Positions 50,801-58,181 are shown, numbered from the stretch's first letter. The stretch is 64,000 bases of DNA from Actinobacteria bacterium OK074 (GCA_001298575.1 LJCV01000221.1:1-64000), one strand, 5' to 3'. A program made the numbers and translations. The notes: generated by a model from the sequence alone, not told the origin.

Positions 50801-51733
50801 GCGACGCCCGAGACGGCCTCCCCCGACAACGTCGGCTCCTACGGCGGCGTCATCCACGAGATGACGGAGGCCCGTGACGTCCGCATGGGCATGTACGGCC
50901 ACTCCAACCAGGTGGCCCACCACGTCATTTACATGTACGACGCGGCGGGCGAACCCTGGAAGGCGCAGAAGAACGTCCGCGAGGTCCTCTCCCGCCTCTA
51001 CACGGGCAGCGAGATCGGCCAGGGTTACCACGGCGACGAGGACAACGGCGAGCAGTCGGCCTGGTACGTCTTCTCGGCGCTCGGCTTCTACCCGTTGGTG
51101 ATGGGCAGCGGCGAATACGCCGTCGGCTCACCGCTGTTCACCAAGGCGACGGTCCACCTGGAGAACGGCAAGGACCTGGTCATCAAGGCACCGCAGAACA
51201 GCGCCGAGAACGTCTACGTCCAGGACCTGAAGGTCAACGGCCGGACCTGGACGAAGACTTCACTCCCGCACACGCTGCTCGCCGAGGGCGGGGTCCTCGA
51301 CTTCACGATGGGGCCGAAGCCGTCGGCCTGGGGGTCGGGGAAGAACGCGGCGCCGGTGTCGGTGCAGAACGACGACAAGGTACCGACGCCCCGGGCCGAT
51401 GTGACCGTCGGCGACGGGGCGTTGTTCGACAACACGTCGGCGACGGATGCGGTGGTTTCCGGGACGGTGGAGTTGCCGACTGCCGCGAGCAGCAAGGTGG
51501 TTCAGTACACGTTGACGTCGTCGGTGGACCGGTCGGCGGCGCCGAGCGGGTGGGTGCTGGAGGGGTCGGTGGACGGGACTCACTGGACGACGGTGGATAC
51601 GCGGTCCGGGGAGTCCTTCGCCTGGGACCGTCAGACGCGGGTGTTCAGTGTGGCGCGGCCGGGGGTGTACGGGCATTACCGGCTGGTGCTGGGCGGGGAG
51701 TCGACGTTGGCGGAGGTGGAGTTGCTTGGCTGA
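47900..51733 (+). CDS. Secreted GH92 alpha-mannosidase with flanking F5/8-type carbohydrate-binding domains
   Basis: A 1277-residue exported protein. A long twin-basic signal peptide (residues 1-48) precedes a galactose-binding-like F5/8 type C domain (about 90-200: VDGEPSTKWLTFAPTGWVEF, DWTLQGSTDGADWTTIDTRS), the GH92 N-terminal beta domain (about 400-640) and the (alpha/alpha)6 catalytic domain with NNGFWDTYRTTWPAYSLL and HGDEDNGEQSAWYVFSALGF, which contains the catalytic Glu region of calcium-dependent alpha-1,2-mannosidases. A second F5/8-like domain ends the protein (from about 1180; DWxx repeats as HWTTVDTRSGESFAWDRQT). Substrates would be fungal mannans or N-glycans. GGGAGGG 9 nt upstream supports ATG 47900. 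The last 200 nt have relaxed, G/T-ending codons. Confidence 0.9.
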   Translation: MRHRARYRSKNNGLPRGRSAVTLVVAAFALVIASQGAAIALPTRTAAADREFASSFEPGDPAPTWLNTVDTTPDGTRRASGVDGGYSTGIPGNVTDHVTDVRASGENTGAGEVKENLVDGEPSTKWLTFAPTGWVEFDLDAPIRLVTYALTSANDAAERDPADWTLQGSTDGADWTTIDTRSGEDFAERFQTDSYDLAEPAAGYAHFRLDITKNHGADIVQLADVQFSTGATESPAPRDMLSLVDRGPTGSPTAKAGAGFTGKRALRYAGSHLTDGRAYSYNKVFDVDVAVEPGTQLSYRLFPQLADGDLDYDATNVSVDLAFTDGTYLSDLGASDQHGFPLTPRGQGASKALYVNQWNNVVASIGSVAAGRTVDRILVAYDSPSGPTRFRGWLDDIALKVAAPVKPQAHLSDYASTTRGTNSSGSFSRGNDFPATAVPHGFNFWTPVTNASSLSWLYEYARANNDANLPTIQAFSASHEPSPWMGDRQTFQVMPSAASGTPETGREARELAFRHENETARPYYYGVTFENGLKAEMAPTDHAAVLRFTYPGDDASVVFDNVTDQAGLTLDPDTGTFTGYSDVKSGLSTGATRLFVYGEFDKPVTAGTSSGVKGYLKFDAGADRTVNLRIATSLISVDQAKDNLRQEILAGTAFSTVRAQAQRQWDGLLGKVEVEGATQDQLTTLYSSLYRLYLYPNSGFEKVGSTYEYASPFQPMPGPDTPTHTGAKIVQGKVYVNNGFWDTYRTTWPAYSLLTPRQAGEMVDGFVQQYKDGGWTSRWSSPGYADLMTGTSSDVAFADAYVKGVHFDAEAAYAAALKNATVVPPSSGVGRKGMATSPFLGYTPTSTNEGLSWAMEGYVNDYGIARMGKALYAKTGKKRYQEESRYFLNRAQDYVDLFDKRAGFFQGKDAAGNWRVDSASYDPRVWGYDYTETNGWGYAFTAPQDSRGLANLYGGRAGLADKLDEYFATPETASPDNVGSYGGVIHEMTEARDVRMGMYGHSNQVAHHVIYMYDAAGEPWKAQKNVREVLSRLYTGSEIGQGYHGDEDNGEQSAWYVFSALGFYPLVMGSGEYAVGSPLFTKATVHLENGKDLVIKAPQNSAENVYVQDLKVNGRTWTKTSLPHTLLAEGGVLDFTMGPKPSAWGSGKNAAPVSVQNDDKVPTPRADVTVGDGALFDNTSATDAVVSGTVELPTAASSKVVQYTLTSSVDRSAAPSGWVLEGSVDGTHWTTVDTRSGESFAWDRQTRVFSVARPGVYGHYRLVLGGESTLAEVELLG

Positions 51734-51761
51734 GGGGTAGTTCGTCGGCTGCGGGTCCGGT

Positions 51762-51875
51762 GGGGGTTGCTCGCGCCCACGCGGCGGAGCCGCATATCAG
51801 ACACAGCCCCGCGCCCCTGAAAAGCAGGGCGCAGCCCTGCCTTTAGGGGCGCGGGGAACTGCGCGAGCAACCCCC
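51762..51875. repeat. Convergent-gap GC-rich repeat, copy C, full nested inverted repeat
   Basis: The most complete copy. The outer 15-bp arms GGGGGTTGCTCGCGC (51762-51776) and GCGCGAGCAACCCCC (51861-51875) enclose 12-bp arms CCCCGCGCCCCT (51807-51818) and AGGGGCGCGGGG (51845-51856) and a core hairpin GCAGGGC-GCA-GCCCTGC (51824-51840). The CGCGGCGGAGCCGCA block is shared with copy B. It fills the whole gap between the convergent GH92 genes and should fold as a bidirectional terminator in either transcript. Confidence 0.85.
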
Positions 51876-51887
51876 ACCGGCCCGCAG

Positions 51888-54800
51888 CTACCGCACCGCA
51901 ACCGCAAACACGTGCACATCCCCATCGTCCGGCAACGTCACGCTCTCAATCGTCTTGCCGGCAGGCGCCCCATACGGCTCGGTCGCGAACACATACGTAG
52001 CCACAGGGTCCTTGTCCGCCCCCGCGACATTCCGATACGCCGTCTTCGCGACCACCACGTTGCCGTACTGAACAGAACCCCCACCCCCACCGATCGTCCA
52101 GTCCGTGAAGGACAGATCGACGGAGCCGGTCGAACCGTCGGTGTACGTCACCGTCGCCGTCGTCCGCTGGTTCCCGTTCGTCGCGCTGCCGACGAAGCTC
52201 AACTCCGAGGCAGGACTGGCAAGTTCGACGGTCTGTCCGGCCGCCGTCGCGTTGTCCGCCCGTCCCGAGGGCGAGTCGGGCCAGACGAAGGCGAGGCCGT
52301 CGACCGCCCCCACCGCACCCCCCGTCAGACCGCCGGCGGCAAGCGCCTCGCGGGAGTAGCTCCAGCCGCCGCCGTCGAAGTCCGCCTCGTCGTGGTCGCC
52401 GGCGTCCGCCGAGACGCCCGTCTTGTTGTAGGCGGCCAGCAGGGTGTTGGGGGCGGCGACGGTCAGGGCCACGGGCTGCTCGTAGGACTGATCGCCGGAC
52501 GTGACCTTGACCGTGACGTCGTAGAAGCCCTGTTTCGCCGAGTCGGCCGCGGTCAGGGTGATCTGCTGCGAGCCGTCCTTCACCGTGCCCACCGCCGGGT
52601 CCGCCGTCACGCCGTCCGGGGTCTCCACCGTGTACGTCACCTCCGGTTCCGTGCCGCCGCTCAACGCCAGCGCGCGGATGGAGAGTTGGGCCGTACCGCC
52701 GGGGGCGATCGTCGCGCCGGTCGGGCCGACGCCGATCTGGTAGGGCTGTTCGCCCGTGCGGAAGGACGGGGGTGCGTCGGCGGGGGCGGTACCCCAGGTC
52801 GGGTCGGGGGTGGAGGAGAGGGTGTAGTCCAGACGGCCGCCGTCGCGGACGAAGGAGGAGGGGAGCCAAGTCCGGCTTGTCGTACGGCCGTTGACCTTCA
52901 GGGCGTGGACGTACGGGGCGTCCGCCGCGGCTCCGGGTGCGTGGATGGAGATGTCGTTGCCGCCGGGGCGGTGGATCTCGACGCGCGGGAACAGCGGTGA
53001 GGCGAGGACGAGTTCGGCGCGGGAGGGGACCTGGGGGTACATGCCGAGCGCCGAGAAGACGTACCAGGACGACATCGCGCCCAGGTCGTCGTTGCCGGGG
53101 ATGCCCGACGGCTCGGTCGACCAGAGGGTGGTCATCGCCGCGCGGACCGTCTCCTGGGTCTTGGCCGGTGCGCCCGCGTAGTCGTACAGGTAGGGCACGT
53201 TGAGCGAGGGCTCGTTGTCCAGTTCCGACTTGTCGCCGCCGCTGCCGGTGAACGCCCAGCCGCCGTCGGCGTTGTGGAAGAAGGTGTCGAGGCGCTCAAG
53301 TGCCGTGCCGGTGCCGCCCATTGCCGCGAACAGGCCCGCCGGGTCGTGCTGGACCATCCACGTGTACTGGGCCGCGGTGCCCTCGACGAAGCCGTTGCCG
53401 GTGGCCGGGGTGAAGCCGGTGACCCAACTGCCGTCCGCCTTGCGGCCCGCGATGTAGCCGCCGGTGGGGTCGGCGGCGATGTTGAAGTTGTTCTGCCACC
53501 ACTGGGAGCGGGTGGCGAAGGTGGCCGCGGTGTCCTTCTCCCCGGCCGCGGCGGCCAGTTGGGAGAGCGAGAAGTCGGCCGTGGACATCTCCAGGGTTTC
53601 GGCGGCGCCGCCCCAGGCGTTGGAGACCGAGGGCATGTAGTGGTGGGCCACGTACTTGTCCAGGGAGGGGCGTTGGCCCACCGAGAGGACCGGCTTGCCC
53701 GCCGCCGACAGGTCCTGGGCGGTGGGGACCGTGGCCGCCTGGACCAGCGAGTCGAGGGCGCCCTTGAGGTCGAAGTCGGTGCCGCCGAAGGCGCGGATGC
53801 CGGCCAGCGCGGTCGGGGACGGGTCGCCGTTCATGACATGGGTGCCGGACGCGCCGTGCAGCCAGCGGTCCCAGACTCCCCCGTTCTGCCCGGCCAGTTC
53901 GTACAGCGACTGCGCGATCTCCGAGCCGACGTCCGGATCGAGCAGGGTGAGCAGCTGGACCTGGTCGCGGTAGACGTCCCAGCCGGAGAAGGTGCCGTAC
54001 TGGGCCGCGTGGCCGCGGCCCACCGTGTGCACCTTGCCGTCGCTGCCGCGGTAGCGGCGGTCCGCGTCGCTGATGACGTTCGGGTGGAAGAGGGAGTGGT
54101 ACAACGCCGTGTAGAACGTGGTGCGTTCGGCGTCCGTGCCGCCACCGACCCTGATCTGCCCGAGGCGTTCGCGCCAGGCGGTGCGGGCGGCCTTCCGTAC
54201 CGCGTCGAAGGATCTCGAAGGCGGGTTCTCCGCAAGGAGGTTGGCCGCCGCGCCCGCCGGACTGACGTAGGAGATGCCGACCTTGACGTCGACGGGGCCC
54301 GATCCGGGCTCGAACTCCACGTAACCGCCCGCGCCCTTGCCCGCGACCGGACGGCCGCCGTTCGCGGTGAACCCGCCGGTGCCGCCGGAGGCCGAGGTCG
54401 AGCCCGGGGTGAGCGTGTCGTCCTGCCAGGTGCCGGTGGACTTGAAGGCGCGGTCGAAGGTCGCGGTGAAGTAGAGGGTGTAGTAGGCGCGTTGGCCCTC
54501 CGGGTCGAGGTAGCCGCAGAAGTTCCCGGAGGTGACCGAACCGGAGACGGTACGGGTCGCCGGGTCGATCGTCACCGTCGAATCCGTGGAGCCCGCCTCG
54601 GAGTTGGCGGTACGGATCAGCAGCGAGGCCGGTCTGTCGTCCGGGTAGGTGAAGCGGGCCGCGCCGGTGCGGGCGGTGGCCGTGAGGTCGGCCTTCACTC
54701 CGGAGGAGAGGCCGACCGCGTAGTGGCCCGGCTCGGCGGTCTCGTCGTCGTGCGTGAAGTCGGCCGCGTACACCGCGTCCTTGGTGTCGCTCGCCGGGGA

Positions 54801-55202
54801 GGACGTGACCGTACCGGCGTACGGGAAGAACGGGATGTCGCCGCTGCCGCCCGCGCAGCCGGTGCCGGACATGTGGGTGAGGCTGAAGCCGCGGATGCGG
54901 GTGGCGTCGTAGCGGTAACCGCCGGGCGCGGCGATGGGGGTCCCCCCGCTCGAGCGAAGCCGAGAGTGGGGGAGGGTGGCGTCGCCCGTGGTGTTCTCGG
55001 GGCTCCAGGAAAGCATCCCGAAGGGGACGACGGCACCGGGGAAGGTGTCGCCGCCGTTGCTGGTGCCGATCAGCGGATCGACGTACGAGGCGGGGTCGTT
55101 GACCAGGCCCGGGGGTGCGGCGCTCGCCGCGAGCGCGGGCGTGGTGCCACCCGCGACCGCGAGAACGGCCGCCAGCAGCAAGGACGTTGGACGGAAACGC
55201 AT
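51888..55202 (-). CDS. Secreted GH92 family alpha-mannosidase with C-terminal NPCBM/F5-8-like module
   Basis: A 1104-residue exported enzyme. Signal peptide (MRFRPTSLLLAAVLAVAGG to about residue 26); GH92 N-terminal domain starting VDPLIGTSNGGDTFPGAVVP; catalytic domain with GTFSGWDVYRDQVQLL, HYMPSVSNAWGGAAETLE and GNDDLGAMSSWYVFSALGMY. The C-terminal 300 residues hold Ig-like strands and a carbohydrate-binding-like module (ADFDGGGWSYSREAL, VTYTDGSTGSVDLSFTDWT). Residues about 76-90 are encoded by an in-frame interspersed repeat. The GNDDLGAMSSW variant differs from the DEDNGEQSAW of its neighbour, suggesting a different linkage preference. ATG supported by AAGGAGG 9 nt upstream. Confidence 0.9.
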   Translation of the reverse strand: MRFRPTSLLLAAVLAVAGGTTPALAASAAPPGLVNDPASYVDPLIGTSNGGDTFPGAVVPFGMLSWSPENTTGDATLPHSRLRSSGGTPIAAPGGYRYDATRIRGFSLTHMSGTGCAGGSGDIPFFPYAGTVTSSPASDTKDAVYAADFTHDDETAEPGHYAVGLSSGVKADLTATARTGAARFTYPDDRPASLLIRTANSEAGSTDSTVTIDPATRTVSGSVTSGNFCGYLDPEGQRAYYTLYFTATFDRAFKSTGTWQDDTLTPGSTSASGGTGGFTANGGRPVAGKGAGGYVEFEPGSGPVDVKVGISYVSPAGAAANLLAENPPSRSFDAVRKAARTAWRERLGQIRVGGGTDAERTTFYTALYHSLFHPNVISDADRRYRGSDGKVHTVGRGHAAQYGTFSGWDVYRDQVQLLTLLDPDVGSEIAQSLYELAGQNGGVWDRWLHGASGTHVMNGDPSPTALAGIRAFGGTDFDLKGALDSLVQAATVPTAQDLSAAGKPVLSVGQRPSLDKYVAHHYMPSVSNAWGGAAETLEMSTADFSLSQLAAAAGEKDTAATFATRSQWWQNNFNIAADPTGGYIAGRKADGSWVTGFTPATGNGFVEGTAAQYTWMVQHDPAGLFAAMGGTGTALERLDTFFHNADGGWAFTGSGGDKSELDNEPSLNVPYLYDYAGAPAKTQETVRAAMTTLWSTEPSGIPGNDDLGAMSSWYVFSALGMYPQVPSRAELVLASPLFPRVEIHRPGGNDISIHAPGAAADAPYVHALKVNGRTTSRTWLPSSFVRDGGRLDYTLSSTPDPTWGTAPADAPPSFRTGEQPYQIGVGPTGATIAPGGTAQLSIRALALSGGTEPEVTYTVETPDGVTADPAVGTVKDGSQQITLTAADSAKQGFYDVTVKVTSGDQSYEQPVALTVAAPNTLLAAYNKTGVSADAGDHDEADFDGGGWSYSREALAAGGLTGGAVGAVDGLAFVWPDSPSGRADNATAAGQTVELASPASELSFVGSATNGNQRTTATVTYTDGSTGSVDLSFTDWTIGGGGGSVQYGNVVVAKTAYRNVAGADKDPVATYVFATEPYGAPAGKTIESVTLPDDGDVHVFAVAVR
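54936..54973. repeat. Streptomyces interspersed repeat inside the GH92 coding sequence
   Basis: A 38-bp element (GGGGGTCCCCCCGCTCGAGC... through ...GCCGAGAGTGGGGGAG) of a type I recall as frequent in Streptomyces intergenic DNA, with G/C-rich ends and a CTCGAGCGAAGCCGAGAG core. It is read in frame and adds about 15 residues (TLPHSRLRSSGGTPI) to the mature enzyme. Confidence 0.75.
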
Positions 55203-55338
55203 GACGCGGCCCCTCCTTCTTCGGACGGGTCACGCACCACGGGTCGCACAGGCCGCAGGGACAGTAACGCGCGACGGGTGGGGTGGGGAAGGGTGCCTGG
55301 GGAATCGGGGGCACCTCCACGCCTGCGCCCCAACTCCC

Positions 55339-55369
55339 TTGACAGTGCTGCCCATTGAAGGCATAGAGT
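55339..55369 (+). promoter_or_regulatory. Orphan rightward promoter-like sequence
   Basis: TTGACA at 55339-55344 and TAGAGT at 55364-55369 (spacing 19) form a good Streptomyces-type promoter. It points away from the GH92 gene toward the 3' end of the TetR gene, where no rightward gene begins. Confidence 0.5.
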
Positions 55370-55387
55370 CATGTCCAGACCAACTCA

Positions 55388-55399
55388 GACAACGTTGTC
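55388..55399. promoter_or_regulatory. GACAACGTTGTC palindrome, copy 2
   Basis: Identical to the copy at 47863 and lying 186 bp before the second GH92 start. It is 49 bp after TTGACA, exactly as in copy 1. Confidence 0.75.
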
Positions 55400-55434
55400 G
55401 CGCACGACAGGTCCCGCACAGGCCGTAACGGACC

Positions 55435-56052
55435 TCACGCCTCCGCCAACGCCCGCAGCGCCGGACGCAGCAGTTCCGCGATGCGGTCGGCGGGTGCGTC
55501 GCGCAGGGGGGCGAGACCGAGCAGTTGGTGGCCGATGGCCACGCCGACGACGACGGTCGTCAGCAGGGCGGCGCGCAACTCCGCGTCCCCGTCCGCCGGG
55601 AGGGCGCCCGCCACCGACGCGATCTGGCGGCCGAGCGTCCCGCGCGCGTGGTCGGCCGCGCTCGGCTCGGTGAGCATCGACCGCAGCGCCGCCAGCGTCC
55701 CCTCGGGCAGCCCGCCGAGCTTCACGCCGAGCGTGACGAGCAGGTGCTCGACCAGCGCGTCGACGCCACCGAGGTCACCGACGGCCGCGGCATCCTCCGG
55801 CGCCTCGGCGGCCGGCACCTCCAGCACCCGCGCGAACAGCTCCCGCTTCGACCCGAAGTACTGCATGACCAGCGACGGATCGACCCCCGCCGACTCGGCC
55901 ACGGCACGGATGGTGGTCCGCTCGAACCCCCGCTCCGCGAACAGCTTCCGGGCACCGTCCAGCACCCGCGCCTCGGTGGCACGACGGCGTTCGGCGCGCG
56001 ACGAGGGCGGGGCGGAGGAAGGCGGTTCGGAGGAAAGCGAGTCGGCCGTCAC
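55435..56052 (-). CDS. TetR-family transcriptional regulator
   Basis: A 205-residue one-component repressor. The helix-turn-helix lies at about residues 28-70 (LFAERGFERTTIRAVAESAGVDP, quoted in part as GFERTTIRAVAESAGV; then SLVMQYFGSKRELFARV). The remaining helices form a ligand-binding domain of the common C-terminal type (ALRALLTEP-like segments). A disordered Ser/Pro/Glu-rich tail precedes the DNA-binding domain. GTG start; no strong ribosome-binding site, with an operator-like sequence ending just upstream, consistent with autorepression. Divergent from the SnoaL-like gene across 87 bp containing two near-identical sites. The ligand is unknown. Confidence 0.88.
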   Translation of the reverse strand: MTADSLSSEPPSSAPPSSRAERRRATEARVLDGARKLFAERGFERTTIRAVAESAGVDPSLVMQYFGSKRELFARVLEVPAAEAPEDAAAVGDLGGVDALVEHLLVTLGVKLGGLPEGTLAALRSMLTEPSAADHARGTLGRQIASVAGALPADGDAELRAALLTTVVVGVAIGHQLLGLAPLRDAPADRIAELLRPALRALAEA

Positions 56053-56060
56053 GATTTCAC

Positions 56061-56080
56061 TCTACAAGCGTTGACCGAAC
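56061..56080. promoter_or_regulatory. TetR operator-like site 1
   Basis: TCTACAAGCGTTGACCGAAC, 9 bp upstream of the TetR start, matches site 2 at 17 of 20 positions. The symmetric core is CAAGCGTTG. Confidence 0.6.
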
Positions 56081-56107
56081 CCCACCGCCGCCCGTACGCT
56101 CACCCAC

Positions 56108-56127
56108 TCAACAAGCGTTGAGCGAAT
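56108..56127. promoter_or_regulatory. TetR operator-like site 2
   Basis: TCAACAAGCGTTGAGCGAAT contains the inverted repeat TCAAC-AAGC-GTTGA and lies 13 bp before the SnoaL-like start, next to its GGAG ribosome-binding site. Confidence 0.65.
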
Positions 56128-56139
56128 GGAGCGAACGCG

Positions 56140-56628
56140 ATGACCGACACCCCGGACGACGCCCCGGACAGCAACCCGCACGAGAACCCACCCGACACCC
56201 CTCCCAAGCCCCCCGCCCTCACCCCCCGCACCGTCCTGACCCGCTTCCACCAGGCCATGCGCGACAAGTCCGCCGACGACCTGGCCGATCTCTACGCCGT
56301 CGACGCCGTGCACGAGTTCCCGTTCTCGACCCCGAACTTCCCCCCGCGTTTCGAGGGCCGGGAGGCGGTCCGGGCGGGTTACCGGGCCGCCTGGGGCGCG
56401 AGTCCGGTCCGGGTGGCAGACATCGCGGACGTCACCGTGCACGAGACGGCCGACCCGGCGGTGATCGTCGCGGAGCAGGTGGTGGTGGGCGAACTGCCGT
56501 CCCGGGAGGGCACGTTCACCGTTCCCGGGCTGCTGGTGCTGCGGGTGGAGGGCGGGCTGATCACCCGGTGCCGCGACTACATGGACGGCCTCGGCGTGGC
56601 CAGGGCGCTCGGCACACCGCCGAGTTGA
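56140..56628 (+). CDS. SnoaL/NTF2-like fold protein
   Basis: A 162-residue protein. After a Pro-rich N-terminal tail of about 45 residues comes a SnoaL-like cone fold: VLTRFHQAMRDKSADDLADLY, AVHEFPFSTPNFPPRFEGREAV in part, and the closing strand-helix LRVEGGLITRCRDYMDG. Such proteins may be small-molecule-binding or isomerase/hydrolase-type enzymes; the function here is unknown. It is most likely the target of the divergent TetR regulator. Its last 52 bp overlap the 3' end of the convergent histidine kinase gene, with both frames appearing genuine. Confidence 0.82.
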   Translation: MTDTPDDAPDSNPHENPPDTPPKPPALTPRTVLTRFHQAMRDKSADDLADLYAVDAVHEFPFSTPNFPPRFEGREAVRAGYRAAWGASPVRVADIADVTVHETADPAVIVAEQVVVGELPSREGTFTVPGLLVLRVEGGLITRCRDYMDGLGVARALGTPPS

Positions 56629-58181
56629 GCCGCGGGCACCGGCGCGGGGTGCGGCGCGGCCGGCAGTCCGATGGTGAACTCCGTCCGCCCCGGCGTGCTG
56701 TCGACCCTGAGTTCGCCCCCGTGCGCCGCCGTGATCGCCGCGACGATCGCCAGGCCCAGGCCCGAGCCGCCCTCCGCTCCCCTGGTGCGGGAGCGGGAGG
56801 CGTCGGCGCGGGTGAAGCGTTCGAAGACGGTGGGCAGCAGGGCCGGGGGGATGCCGGGGCCGTCGTCGCGGACCCGGATGACGCAGTGCGTGTCGGTGGC
56901 CCCGACGGACGCCACCACCGTCGTACCGGCCGGGGTGTGGATGCGCGCGTTGGCGAGCAGGTTGGCGACGACCTGGTGCAATCGGGCCTCGTCGCCGACG
57001 ACCATGGCGGGGGCGTCGGCGAGCAGGGCCAGTTGCCAGGAGTGGTTCTCGCCGGCGGCGCGCGCGTCCCAGACCGCCTCGGCGACCAGGGCGGACAGGT
57101 CGACCTCGGCGGAGTGCAGGGGGCGGCCCTCGTCGAGGCGGGCGAGCAGCAACAGGTCCTCGACCAGGCCGGTCATCCGCGCCGACTCGGCGGAGACGCG
57201 GCGCCAGGCCATGGTCGGCTCGATCCGGTCGGTGCCGCGGTTCATGAGTTCCGCGTAGCCGGCGATGGAGGCGAGCGGGGTGCGCAGTTCGTGGCTGGCG
57301 TCGGCGAGGAAGCGGCGCATGCGCTCCTCGCTGCGGCGCATCTCCTCCTCGCCGCGCTGTCGTTCGGCGAGCGAGGACTCGATGTGGTCGATCATCCGGT
57401 TGAGGGCGGCGCCGACCTGTCCGGCCTCGCTGCCGGTGTCGGTGTCGCGTTCGGGCACCCGGGTGAGGCCGACGACCTCGCCGCTGCACATCGGGGCGTG
57501 CGAGACCTCCACGGCGGTGGCGGCGACCCGGCCGAGCGGCCGCAGCTGCCGTCGGATGACGACGGCGCAGATGCAGCCCGCGACGGTCAGACCGGCGGCC
57601 GCCACGCCGCACTCGATCAGGAAGAACCCGCTGATCATGCCCTCGACGTCGGCCATCGGCAGTCCGGCGAGGACGGTGGGGCTGCCGGTGGCCACGGTGA
57701 GGCGGTAGTCGCCGAGGCCGGGTATCGAACGGGTGTGCAGGTGCCCGTCGGCGGTGACGTCCTCCAGGGCGGCGCGCTGGGCCGCGGTCAGCGTGTAGAG
57801 GCCGTCCTCCTGGACGACCTGGGCGACGGTGATGTTCCCCTTGGCGTCGTACCGGGCCGCCAGGGTGCCGACGGGCTGCCCGCGCTCGAAGAGGAAGGCG
57901 AGCCTGGTGGGGTCGTCGGGCAGGATCGCGGCGCCGCCCTGGCTGCGGTCGGCGGTGTCGGAGACCCGCTGGTCGAGGTTGTGCATGAGGTAGGCGCGCT
58001 GGGCGAAGACCGTGGTGAGGGCCATCGCGGCGCAGACCACGACGAGGGTGCCGCCGATGAAGATGAGCAGCCGGGTGCGCAGGGAGCGCCCGCGCAGCCG
58101 GGCGCGGAGTGAACCCCGGCCGCCGCCAAGGCCGTTGGCGCCGCGCGCGGAGCCGGCCGGTTCAGCGGTGCGGGTGCTCAT
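56577..58181 (-). CDS. Two-component sensor histidine kinase (HAMP-HisKA-HATPase)
   Basis: A 534-residue membrane kinase. Transmembrane helices at about 38-60 and 182-207 bracket an extracytoplasmic sensor domain of about 120 residues. A HAMP domain, the H-box SHELRTPLASIAGYAEL (phospho-accepting His near residue 300) and the ATPase domain (NLLANARIHTP, RDDGPGIPP, GGSGLGLAIVAAI) follow. ATG at 58181 overlaps the regulator stop by 4 nt (ATGA), so kinase and regulator are co-translated. The protein ends in a Pro-rich tail that overlaps the SnoaL-like gene. Signal sensed is unknown. Confidence 0.92.
   Translation of the reverse strand: MSTRTAEPAGSARGANGLGGGRGSLRARLRGRSLRTRLLIFIGGTLVVVCAAMALTTVFAQRAYLMHNLDQRVSDTADRSQGGAAILPDDPTRLAFLFERGQPVGTLAARYDAKGNITVAQVVQEDGLYTLTAAQRAALEDVTADGHLHTRSIPGLGDYRLTVATGSPTVLAGLPMADVEGMISGFFLIECGVAAAGLTVAGCICAVVIRRQLRPLGRVAATAVEVSHAPMCSGEVVGLTRVPERDTDTGSEAGQVGAALNRMIDHIESSLAERQRGEEEMRRSEERMRRFLADASHELRTPLASIAGYAELMNRGTDRIEPTMAWRRVSAESARMTGLVEDLLLLARLDEGRPLHSAEVDLSALVAEAVWDARAAGENHSWQLALLADAPAMVVGDEARLHQVVANLLANARIHTPAGTTVVASVGATDTHCVIRVRDDGPGIPPALLPTVFERFTRADASRSRTRGAEGGSGLGLAIVAAITAAHGGELRVDSTPGRTEFTIGLPAAPHPAPVPAAQLGGVPSALATPRPSM

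Noticed and set aside
47939..51031. 1030-codon minus-strand open frame
   Set aside because: Antisense to the first GH92 gene, which has clear domains and codon bias.
53274..55358. 694-codon plus-strand open frame
   Set aside because: Antisense shadow of the second GH92 gene with Arg/Gly/Val-rich composition.
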